A stretch of DNA of 15,637 bases from Ga0077527 sp049433545 (GTDB lineage: Bacteria; Pseudomonadota; Gammaproteobacteria; Burkholderiales; SG8-41). How positions within the stretch are numbered: position 1 is the stretch's first letter; every line of letters starts with the position of its first letter. The position numbers and the translations under genes are program-made. This document shows positions 7,435-13,616 of the stretch, piece by piece. The stretch spans positions 1 to 15,637 of the forward strand of contig JBMTEY010000050.1 of NCBI GenBank assembly GCA_049433545.1, written 5' to 3'. The notes under the pieces were generated by a model. It had not been told where the DNA came from, ran no database searches, and saw only the letters and a list, made by a program, of their open reading frames with translations.

Positions 7435-8118
7435 TTGACCTCCGAACCCGCGCACGCGCCGATCCGCAGCTACGTGCTGCGCCAGGGCCGCGTCTCCAAC
7501 GCGCAGCGGCGCGCCTGCGAAATGCTGTTGCCGCGCTACGGCATCGCCTACCGGGAACAAGTCGTCGACCTCGATGCCGTTTTCGGCCGCCGCGCGCCGC
7601 GCATCCTTGAAATCGGCTGCGGCATGGGTGAAACCACCGTCGCCATCGCTGCGGCCCGTCCGGAAAACGATTACATCGGCATAGAAGTGCACACGCCCGG
7701 GGTCGGCAGCCTGCTCAAGCAGATCGACGCGCTGAACCTCGCCAACGTGCGGGTAATCCAGCACGACGCGGTGGCGGTGCTGGAAAAAATGATCGCCCCG
7801 GCGAGCCTCGCCGGCATCCACATATTTTTCCCCGACCCCTGGCCCAAGAAACGCCAGCAGAAGCGACGGCTGATCCAGCCGCCGTTCGCCGCGCTGGCCG
7901 CATCGCGCCTGGAACCCGGCGGCTACCTGCACGCGGCGACCGACTGGCAGGAATATGCAGAACAAATGCTCGCCGTGCTTGCTGCCGAGCCGTCCCTGGA
8001 AAACACCGCCGCCGGTTTTGCCGAACGCCCGGCCTACCGCCCGCAGACCAAATTCGAAACCCGCGGCCTGAAACTCGGCCACGGCGTGTGGGACATCGTG
8101 TTCCGCAGGCGACCATGA
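7435..8118 (+). CDS. trmB: tRNA (guanine-N7)-methyltransferase TrmB
   Basis: A 227-residue SAM-dependent class I methyltransferase that forms m7G46 in the variable loop of tRNAs. Seen in order: the N-terminal IRSYVLRQGR segment, SAM-binding motif ILEIGCGMGE, acidic YIGIEVH, the family signature FFPDPWPKKR followed by QQKRR, and the C-terminal TKFETRG and GHGVWD block. No ATG precedes the conserved N-terminal segment after the thiG stop, so TTG 7435 is the best start, 17 bases after thiG. The next Met would remove the RSYVLRQGR motif. A CTG at 7414 overlapping thiG is a less likely alternative. It is probably co-transcribed with thiSG. A GC-rich palindrome ends the unit just after the stop. 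Confidence 0.93.
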   Translation: MTSEPAHAPIRSYVLRQGRVSNAQRRACEMLLPRYGIAYREQVVDLDAVFGRRAPRILEIGCGMGETTVAIAAARPENDYIGIEVHTPGVGSLLKQIDALNLANVRVIQHDAVAVLEKMIAPASLAGIHIFFPDPWPKKRQQKRRLIQPPFAALAASRLEPGGYLHAATDWQEYAEQMLAVLAAEPSLENTAAGFAERPAYRPQTKFETRGLKLGHGVWDIVFRRRP

Positions 8119-8119
8119 A

Positions 8120-8145
8120 AAACGGCGGCCCGCGGGCCGCCGTTT
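8120..8145. terminator. Bidirectional terminator between trmB and the Bug gene
   Basis: A perfect 26-base palindrome whose half is A followed by AACGGCGGCCCG, centred at 8132/8133. It is flanked by an A-run (8118-8122) and a T-run (8143-8145). It lies 1 base after the trmB stop and 19 bases beyond the stop of the converging Bug receptor gene, so it can serve both strands. The T-runs are short. Confidence 0.75.
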
Positions 8146-8164
8146 CCGTTAGGAACGAGGGGGG

Positions 8165-9139
8165 TTACTGCTTGCCGCCGATCCCGGCCCCGCGGATCAC
8201 GTCACCCCACAGTTTGCGCTCGGTCTTGATGAACGCGGCGAATTCCTCCGGGGATTTGTATACCGCTTCGATCGCCATCGTGCCGAGGTTTTTCTTCACC
8301 TCGGCATCGGTCAGCGCAGTCTTGAGATCACCTGACACCTTGTCGACCATGGATTTCTGCACGCCCGCCGGGAACATGATGCCCCACCAGTTGGCGGCAT
8401 CAAAACCCTTGAGCCCCTGTTCGGCCAGTGTCGGCAGTTCCGGGGTAAACGGCGTACGCTGGCCGCTGGTGACCGCCAGTGCCTTCAGCTTGCCGGCCTT
8501 CAGGTTGCCCATCACCGGCGGCGCGTCGGAAAACATCATCATGATGTGCCCCCCCTGCACCGCCGCGATCGAATATACGCCGCCCTGGTACGGCACGGTG
8601 GTGATATCCACCTTGGCCTCGCGCCTGAACATTTCGCCGATCAGGTGCGACATGCTGCCGGGGCCGCTGGTGGCATAGGTCATTCCCGGATTCTTTTTCG
8701 CCAGCGCGATCAATTCCCTGACGTTTTTCACCGGTAGCGTATTCGGCGTGACCAGGATGTTGGCCGCGCGGGTGATCTGCGACACCGGTACGAAATCCTT
8801 TTCGACGTTGTACTTGACCTTGTTCAGCAGCGGATTGGCCAGCACCGGACCGAAATTGCCGAGCAGGAAGGTGTAGCCGTCAGGCGCCTGCCTGGCGGCA
8901 TACTCCATGCCGACCGCGCCGGCCGCCCCGGGCCGCGAATCCACCAGCACCTGCTGGCCCCAGAGTTCGGTCAGCTTCTTGCCGATGATGCGCGCCATCA
9001 CGTCGGAGCTGCCGCCCGCCGGATAGGTGACCACAAAACGCACGGGCTTGTTGGGATAGGCCTGGGCATGCGCCATGCCGCCGGCGAGCAGGGCCACGGC
9101 CGCGACAGACGCAAAAAAACTGCACTTGATGCTGTTCAT
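8165..9139 (-). CDS. Bug/TctC-family periplasmic substrate-binding protein
   Basis: A 324-residue protein with a clear signal peptide (MNSIK, a hydrophobic core, then cleavage near AHA at 25 or AQA at 27). The mature N-terminus YPNKPVRFVV, the PAGGSSD loop near 41-47, the VDSRPGAAG segment and the APDGYTFLLG segment are hallmarks of tripartite tricarboxylate transporter receptors (Bug proteins). These bind carboxylates, amides, aromatic acids or related small molecules in the periplasm. No TctA or TctB transporter subunit is near, so it is one of the many orphan receptors of betaproteobacteria and its ligand cannot be read from sequence. GGAGG (9150-9146) stands 6 bases before the ATG. It is a single-gene unit converging on trmB. 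Confidence 0.95.
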   Translation of the reverse strand: MNSIKCSFFASVAAVALLAGGMAHAQAYPNKPVRFVVTYPAGGSSDVMARIIGKKLTELWGQQVLVDSRPGAAGAVGMEYAARQAPDGYTFLLGNFGPVLANPLLNKVKYNVEKDFVPVSQITRAANILVTPNTLPVKNVRELIALAKKNPGMTYATSGPGSMSHLIGEMFRREAKVDITTVPYQGGVYSIAAVQGGHIMMMFSDAPPVMGNLKAGKLKALAVTSGQRTPFTPELPTLAEQGLKGFDAANWWGIMFPAGVQKSMVDKVSGDLKTALTDAEVKKNLGTMAIEAVYKSPEEFAAFIKTERKLWGDVIRGAGIGGKQ

Positions 9140-9179
9140 TGATCCCCTCCGATCATGAAAGACTGGTTCTGAACCGATT

Positions 9180-9185
9180 ATTGTA
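9180..9185 (-). promoter_or_regulatory. Possible -10 box of the Bug gene
   Basis: TACAAT on the minus strand, in a small AT-rich island (TTTACAATAAT), about 40 bases before the ATG. No good -35 is visible. The expected leader is about 34 bases and carries the GGAGG ribosome site. Confidence 0.4.
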
Positions 9186-9261
9186 AACCCTTTGCCGCCC
9201 GCGGATGCGACGCAACAGGGCCGCGCTCATTCTAAACCCGCACGGCCCGGACATGATAACC

Positions 9262-9283
9262 GGCCGACCATAATGGTCAGGCC
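9262..9283 (-). other. Inverted repeat at the hemW stop
   Basis: GGCC-GACCAT-A-ATGGTC-A-GGCC forms a near-perfect inverted repeat (one bulged A) that overlaps the hemW stop codon at 9279-9277. It could be the 3' end hairpin of the rph-rdgB-hemW message. No T-run follows on the minus strand, so intrinsic termination is not certain. The centre GACCATAATGGTC also resembles an operator-type palindrome. Confidence 0.4.
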
Positions 9284-10458
9284 AGGAACAATTGCAGCAG
9301 GTCGTTCAGGAAGCGCCGCCCCTGTGGTGTGGGCTCGACGCGCTGGTGGTCGCGCGTAATCAGCCCGCGCGTTTCGGCTCGATCGAGTGCTTCGAGCAGG
9401 GTCGTCAGCGGCAGCCCGGTGCGCGCGGTATACAGCGCGAGTTCGAAGCCCCCGTTCAGGCGCAGCGCATTCATCATGAATTCGCCGGGCAGGTCGGCAA
9501 CACTCACCGCGGTCTGCGCCGCCGACCCGGCAAGCCCGGCCTGCGCCAGGTAGGCTTTGGGCTGGCGCGGGCGGGACTCTCTTAATATATTGTTTTTAAA
9601 TGATATTTTGCTGTGGGCTCCGGCACCGATGGCGGCATAGTCGCCGAACATCCAGTAATTGAGGTTGTGGCGACTGCGCCGGCCGGCGCGGGCAAACGCC
9701 GAGGTTTCATAGTGCTCATAAGCCGCGGCACCCAGCTGCGCTTCCACCGCCTCCTGCATGACCGCGGCGGCATCGTCATCGGGCAGCTGCGGCGGATAAC
9801 GGTGAAAATAAGTATTGGGCTCCAGCGTCAGGTGATAGGCACTGAGGTGCTGCGGCGCGTATGCCAGCGCCGCCGTGACGTCGGCCTCGGCTTCGGCCGG
9901 CGTTTGTCCCGGCAAACCGTACATCAGGTCGAGGTTGACATTGTCGAAGGTGGCCAGCGCGAGTTCCGCGGCGCGGCGCGCTTCGGCCGCGTCGTGGATG
10001 CGTCCCAGTGCCCTGAGGTGGCGGTCGTTGAAACTCTGGATGCCCAGCGACAGCCGGTTCACCCCGGCGGCACGGAAACCCGCAAACTTTTCCGCCTCTA
10101 CCGTTCCGGGGTTGGCTTCCAGCGTGACCTCGGCATCGGCGGCCAGCGGCAGCAGGGCGCGCACGCCCGAGAGCAATACATCCAGCGCGCGCACCGGGAG
10201 CAGGCTGGGCGTGCCCCCGCCGATGAACACCGAAAGCACCGGCCGTCCCCATACCTGCGGCAGCGCCATTTCCAGGTCCCGCAGCAGTGCCGCCACGTAA
10301 TCGTCCGCGGGCAGTTCGCCGCGGACTTCGTGGGAATTGAAATCGCAGTACGGGCATTTGCGCACGCACCAGGGCACGTGGATGTACAGCGACAGCGGCG
10401 GCAGCGCATCGAAGTGCACGGATGCGCGGGCGGCCACGGGCGCAGCGCTGACGTTCAC
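9277..10458 (-). CDS. hemW: Radical SAM heme chaperone HemW
   Basis: A 393-residue radical SAM protein. IHVPWC begins the cluster motif CVRKCPYCDF, i.e. CX3CX2C followed by Asp-Phe. The Phe where HemN has a fourth Cys marks HemW, a heme-trafficking protein for respiratory enzymes, rather than coproporphyrinogen dehydrogenase. IGGGTPS, EANPG, RLSLGIQSF and the C-terminal HemN_C-like region (EFMMNALRL onward) follow in family order. The GTG start overlaps the rdgB stop as GTGA; there is no ATG before the radical SAM motif in this frame downstream of rdgB. Codons 9612-9580 are only 15% G+C (AAA ATA TCA TTT AAA and so on), unlike the rest of the gene. It is the last gene of the rph-rdgB-hemW operon. 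Confidence 0.95.
   Translation of the reverse strand: MNVSAAPVAARASVHFDALPPLSLYIHVPWCVRKCPYCDFNSHEVRGELPADDYVAALLRDLEMALPQVWGRPVLSVFIGGGTPSLLPVRALDVLLSGVRALLPLAADAEVTLEANPGTVEAEKFAGFRAAGVNRLSLGIQSFNDRHLRALGRIHDAAEARRAAELALATFDNVNLDLMYGLPGQTPAEAEADVTAALAYAPQHLSAYHLTLEPNTYFHRYPPQLPDDDAAAVMQEAVEAQLGAAAYEHYETSAFARAGRRSRHNLNYWMFGDYAAIGAGAHSKISFKNNILRESRPRQPKAYLAQAGLAGSAAQTAVSVADLPGEFMMNALRLNGGFELALYTARTGLPLTTLLEALDRAETRGLITRDHQRVEPTPQGRRFLNDLLQLFLA
9580..9612 (-). other. AT-rich rare-codon patch inside hemW
   Basis: Eleven consecutive codons encode SKISFKNNILR with 5 G or C among 33 bases, including ATA twice, TTA and AGA. The surrounding gene is GC-rich. It shares the 12-base string ATTGTTTTTAAA (plus strand) with 1828-1839 in the molybdoenzyme fusion. 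Confidence 0.7.
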
Positions 10459-11081
10459 GCGCCGGCTTCCGCCGCCTGCAGCATTTGCAGCCTGGCGACG
10501 AGCAGTGCCAGCGCCCTGCCGCGGTGACTGACGCGGTTTTTTTCCGCGGGCAGCAGTTCCGCGCCGGTCTTGCCCAGTTCCGGTATGAAAAACAGCGGAT
10601 CGTAGCCAAACCCGCCCTGCCCGCGCGGCGCTTCCAGGATTTCGCCATGCCATTCAGCCTCGGCAATCAGCGGCTGCGGATCCGCGGCATGACGCACCAG
10701 CACGATCACGCAGCAATAATGCGCACGCCGGTCGGGGCTGCCGGCCAGCGCGCTCAGCAGTTTTTCGTTGTTGCGCCGGTCCTGGTCATCGCGGTTCGCG
10801 CCTCCCGCCGTTTCCGCGTAACGCGCCGAATGCACCCCAGGCTCGCCGTCGAGCGCGTGCACGCAAACACCTGAATCGTCCGCAAGCGCCGGCAGGCCGG
10901 TGACCCGGCTTGCGTGTCGCGCCTTGGCCAGAGCATTTTCGATGAAAGTACAGTGCGGTTCCTCGGCTTCACTGACACCGAGTTCCCCCTGCGGCACGAC
11001 CTCGATCGCCAGCGGCGCGAGTATGGCCGCGATTTCGCGCAGCTTGCCGGGGTTGTTCGAGGCAATGACGAGCCTGTTCAT
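10455..11081 (-). CDS. rdgB: dITP/XTP pyrophosphatase RdgB
   Basis: A 208-residue Ham1/RdgB-family enzyme that hydrolyses dITP, ITP and XTP to monophosphates, keeping deaminated purines out of DNA and RNA. The N-terminal ASNNPGKLREI nucleotide-binding motif, TFIENALAKA, ADDSGVCV with the metal-binding acidic residues, SARYA, GFGYDPLF and the final SHRGRAL are all present. The start ATG at 11081 overlaps the rph stop as ATGA, and the TGA stop overlaps the hemW GTG start. The three genes are therefore likely translationally coupled. The reading frame is open upstream into rph, but those residues are unrelated to the family. Confidence 0.96.
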   Translation of the reverse strand: MNRLVIASNNPGKLREIAAILAPLAIEVVPQGELGVSEAEEPHCTFIENALAKARHASRVTGLPALADDSGVCVHALDGEPGVHSARYAETAGGANRDDQDRRNNEKLLSALAGSPDRRAHYCCVIVLVRHAADPQPLIAEAEWHGEILEAPRGQGGFGYDPLFFIPELGKTGAELLPAEKNRVSHRGRALALLVARLQMLQAAEAGA

Positions 11082-11791
11082 CCCAGTGCGACGCGCTGCG
11101 CGGCGATCAGCTGCGTGATGCCGCACTGCGCAAGGTCGAGCATGGCCTGCATTTCCGCACGGCTGAACGGGGCGCCTTCGGCGGTGCCCTGGACTTCGAT
11201 GATGCCCCCGCCTTCGGTCATCACCACGTTCATGTCGGTATCGCAATCCGAGTCTTCGGCGTAGTCGAGATCCAGCACCGGAACACCCTGGTAGACGCCG
11301 ACCGAAACCGCGGCCACGGCTTCGCGCAGCGGCGAGGCCGCCAGTTTTTTCTCCTGCAACAGGTAGCCAACGGCATCGGCCAGCGCGACATACGCGCCGG
11401 TGATGCTCGCCGTGCGGGTGCCGCCGTCGGCCTGCAGCACGTCGCAGTCAAGATGCACGGTGCGCGGACCCAGTTGCTCGAGATTGACGACCGCGCGCAG
11501 CGAGCGCCCGATCAGGCGCTGGATTTCCTGGGTGCGCCCGGACTGCTTGCCGCGCGCCGCTTCGCGGTCGGTGCGCGTGTTGGTCGAGCGCGGCAGCATG
11601 CCGTACTCGGCGGTCACCCAACCGCGCTCGCTGCCGCGCAGATGCGGTGGCTGCTTTTCGAGCACGCTCGCGGTGCACAGCACCTTGGTCGCGCCGAATT
11701 CGATCAGCACCGAACCTTCCGCGTGGCAGGTGTAGTTGCGGGTGATGCGGATGGCGCGCAGTTCGTCGGGTTTGCGCTGGCTGGGTCGCAC
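11078..11791 (-). CDS. rph: Ribonuclease PH
   Basis: A 237-residue phosphorolytic 3'-5' exoribonuclease that trims tRNA 3' ends and helps rRNA turnover, acting as a hexamer. The conserved phosphate and RNA-binding segments are intact: GWVTAEYGMLPRST, the Arg-rich region ending GRSLRAV, the LDCDVLQADGGTRTASI block and the DLDYAEDSDCDTD active-site acidic cluster. Unlike the frameshifted gene of E. coli K-12, this one is complete. I chose GTG 11791 (protein beginning MRPSQRKPDELR), with AAGGA 5 bases upstream. An in-frame upstream ATG overlaps the -10 box and cannot be translated from that promoter. First gene of the rph-rdgB-hemW operon. Confidence 0.97.
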   Translation of the reverse strand: MRPSQRKPDELRAIRITRNYTCHAEGSVLIEFGATKVLCTASVLEKQPPHLRGSERGWVTAEYGMLPRSTNTRTDREAARGKQSGRTQEIQRLIGRSLRAVVNLEQLGPRTVHLDCDVLQADGGTRTASITGAYVALADAVGYLLQEKKLAASPLREAVAAVSVGVYQGVPVLDLDYAEDSDCDTDMNVVMTEGGGIIEVQGTAEGAPFSRAEMQAMLDLAQCGITQLIAAQRVALG

Positions 11792-11796
11792 GGGAT

Positions 11797-11801
11797 TCCT
11801 T
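11797..11801 (-). promoter_or_regulatory. Ribosome binding site of rph
   Basis: AAGGA on the minus strand, 5 bases before the GTG at 11791. It decides for this GTG over upstream in-frame ATG codons. Confidence 0.65.
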
Positions 11802-11828
11802 TGATATGCTATGTTCTTCGGTCCATTC

Positions 11829-11834
11829 ATTATA
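11829..11834 (-). promoter_or_regulatory. -10 box of the rph operon
   Basis: TATAAT, a perfect consensus, on the minus strand. The -35 at 17-base spacing (CTGTGG) is poor and lies inside the start of yicC. The predicted transcript begins near 11822, giving a leader of about 30 bases that holds the AAGGA site. The same AT-rich core contains TATAAA (11831-11836) on the plus strand, 10 bases before the yicC ATG, so the divergent promoters may overlap. Confidence 0.6.
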
Positions 11835-11846
11835 AAGCCCGCCGCA

Positions 11847-12713
11847 ATGATCCACAGCATGACCGGTTATGCAGTCGCCTCCCGTGAGCTCGACTGGGGT
11901 TCGGTCAGCGTCGAATTGCGCTCGGTCAACCACCGCTACCTCGACGTCTCGTTCCGCATGCCCGACGAGCTGCGCCCGGCGGAACCGGCGCTGCGCGAGG
12001 CCATCGCCGCAGCGGCAACACGCGGCAAGATTGAATGCCGGGTGGCCTACGCGGTACGCGGCGGAGCGCGCGACGGGGCGGAAATCGACGAAACGCTCCT
12101 CGCGCAGCTGCTCGCGCTCAATGCGCGCGTGCGCGCGGCGCTGCCCGAGGCCCGCGCACTGGGCGTCGCCGACGTCCTGCGCTGGCCCGGCATGCTCGGC
12201 AGCGAAGAGTTGCCGGTCGATGAATTACGTGCGGTCGCCGGAGAGCTGCTGCGCGATGCGCTGCGTGAATTCACCGCGGCGCGGGTGCGCGAAGGTGAAA
12301 AACTGGCTGCGGTGATCACGGAACGCGCCGCCGAAATGCGCGGGCGCATTGCGCTGGTGCAGCCGCGAATGCCGGCGATCATCGCCGCATTCCAGGAAAA
12401 GCTGAATGCGCGGCTGAAGGAAGCGCTGGTTTCGGCGGACGACGAACGGGTACGCCAGGAAATCGCCCTGTTCGTCAACAAGATCGACGTCGACGAGGAA
12501 CTGTCGCGGCTCGCCGCCCACCTTGACGAGCTGCAGCGCATACTCAAGAAAGGCGGCGCCGCGGGCAAACGCCTGGACTTCCTGATGCAGGAGCTGAACC
12601 GCGAAGCGAACACACTGGGCTCGAAGTCCGCGGACATGGCGGTCACCCAGGTAGCGATGGACCTGAAGCTGCTGATCGAGCAGATGCGCGAGCAGATCCA
12701 GAACATCGAATAA
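11847..12713 (+). CDS. yicC: YicC-family endoribonuclease
   Basis: A 288-residue protein, close to the length of E. coli YicC. It opens with MIHSMTGYA and the N-terminal motif ELRSVNHRYLD. It ends with the family's C-terminal block: DEELSRLAAHLDEL, GKRLDFLMQELNREANTLGSKS and IEQMREQIQNIE. YicC proteins have been described as RNases that take part in small-RNA decay with PNPase; the exact role here is inferred. A long charged helical middle (about 140-215) is coiled-coil-like. The ATG at 11847 is chosen because the conserved N-terminus begins there, though no clear Shine-Dalgarno is seen. It diverges from rph by 55 bases and leads the yicC-gmk-rpoZ-spoT unit. Confidence 0.95.
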   Translation: MIHSMTGYAVASRELDWGSVSVELRSVNHRYLDVSFRMPDELRPAEPALREAIAAAATRGKIECRVAYAVRGGARDGAEIDETLLAQLLALNARVRAALPEARALGVADVLRWPGMLGSEELPVDELRAVAGELLRDALREFTAARVREGEKLAAVITERAAEMRGRIALVQPRMPAIIAAFQEKLNARLKEALVSADDERVRQEIALFVNKIDVDEELSRLAAHLDELQRILKKGGAAGKRLDFLMQELNREANTLGSKSADMAVTQVAMDLKLLIEQMREQIQNIE

Positions 12714-12729
12714 CCGCGGCCACCGACGC

Positions 12730-13338
12730 ATGTCCGGCAACCTTTACATCGTCAGCGCGCCATCCGGCGCCGGCAAGACCAGCCTGGTCACGGCGTTGCT
12801 GGAAGCGGACTCGCGGATACGCAAATCGGTGTCGTACACCACGCGTGCGCCGCGACCCGGCGAGACCGACGGCCGCCATTACCATTTCGTCACGGCCGAA
12901 GGGTTCGAAAAAATGTCCCAGGCGGGCGACTTCCTGGAATCGGCGCTGGTACACGGCAACCGCTACGGCACTTCCCGGAAATGGGTGATGGAGCAGCTGG
13001 CCGCGGACACCGACATCGTGCTCGAAATCGACTGGCAGGGCGCGGCCCAGGTGCGCCGGCTAATGCCCGGCGCAATCAGCATATTCATCCTGCCGCCTTC
13101 GTTCGAAACCCTGCTGCAGCGGCTCAATGCCCGCGCCCAGGATGCGCCTGACGTGATCGCCGGGCGCCTCGCCAATGCACGCGGGGAAATCGCCCACGTC
13201 CATGATTTTGAATATGTTATTATCAACAGCGATTTCCGGGTCGCGGCGGCTGAATTGCAGGATATTGTCCGCGCAGGACGCCTGCGCACCGCTCATCAAC
13301 TGGCCCGGCATACCGCATTGATCAACCGACTCAAGTAA
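12730..13338 (+). CDS. gmk: Guanylate kinase
   Basis: A 202-residue kinase phosphorylating GMP and dGMP to diphosphates with ATP. Residues 9-18 (SAPSGAGKTS) hold the P-loop with K16. SYTTRAPRPGETDGRHY is the GMP-binding segment, followed by FLESALVHGNRYGT, the LEIDWQGA motif and the R-rich lid (RLNARAQD). Length is typical. The start lies 16 bases after yicC, without a good Shine-Dalgarno. Codons for FEYVIINSD near 13208-13234 are richer in A+T than the rest. Its product supplies GDP and GTP, the substrates of the SpoT enzyme encoded two genes later, and E. coli has the same gmk-rpoZ-spoT order. Confidence 0.97.
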   Translation: MSGNLYIVSAPSGAGKTSLVTALLEADSRIRKSVSYTTRAPRPGETDGRHYHFVTAEGFEKMSQAGDFLESALVHGNRYGTSRKWVMEQLAADTDIVLEIDWQGAAQVRRLMPGAISIFILPPSFETLLQRLNARAQDAPDVIAGRLANARGEIAHVHDFEYVIINSDFRVAAAELQDIVRAGRLRTAHQLARHTALINRLK

Positions 13339-13345
13339 GGCACCC

Positions 13346-13552
13346 ATGGCACGCATTACCGTTGACGACTGCATGAAACTCATGCCCAACCGCTTTGAAA
13401 TGTCTCTTGCCGCAACCTATCGTGCACGCCAGCTGGCGAACGGCGCGCAACCGATGATCGACGCCACCCGCGACAAGCCCACAGTCATCGCGCTGCGCGA
13501 ACTCGCGGCAGGTAAATACGGCCCCGAAATCCTCAACAAGAGCCCGACGTAA
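13346..13552 (+). CDS. rpoZ: RNA polymerase omega subunit
   Basis: A 68-residue protein beginning MARITVDDCM with NRFEMSLAATYRARQL, the conserved omega core that clamps the beta-prime C-terminus and forms part of a ppGpp-binding site in proteobacteria. The TVIALRELAAGKY segment follows. AAGG lies 6 bases before the ATG. Only 7 bases separate it from gmk. The omega-SpoT neighbourhood puts a ppGpp target next to the ppGpp enzyme. Confidence 0.97.
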   Translation: MARITVDDCMKLMPNRFEMSLAATYRARQLANGAQPMIDATRDKPTVIALRELAAGKYGPEILNKSPT

Positions 13553-13554
13553 CA

Positions 13555-13581
13555 GGCGGCGTCCGGCGCCCGGGCGCCGCC
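13555..13581 (+). other. GC-rich inverted repeats between rpoZ and spoT
   Basis: The 14-base palindrome GGCGCCCGGGCGCC (13565-13578) is embedded in a second possible pairing, GGCGGCG (13555-13561) with CGCCGCC (13575-13581). It begins 2 bases after the rpoZ stop. No T-run follows. It may weaken read-through into spoT or protect the gmk-rpoZ mRNA end. Confidence 0.45.
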
Positions 13582-13616
13582 ACTCCTGATCGCGGACGGC
13601 GCACACCACCGGACGC

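Noticed and set aside
10459..10653. Extension of the hemW frame into rdgB
   Set aside because: The family N-terminus fits the GTG at 10458 that overlaps the rdgB stop; the upstream residues are an out-of-frame reading of rdgB.
11792..11860. Upstream in-frame starts for rph (longer 260-residue protein)
   Set aside because: The extra residues are coded across the TATAAT box; RNase PH proteins begin at RPSxRxPDELR, matching the GTG with AAGGA upstream.
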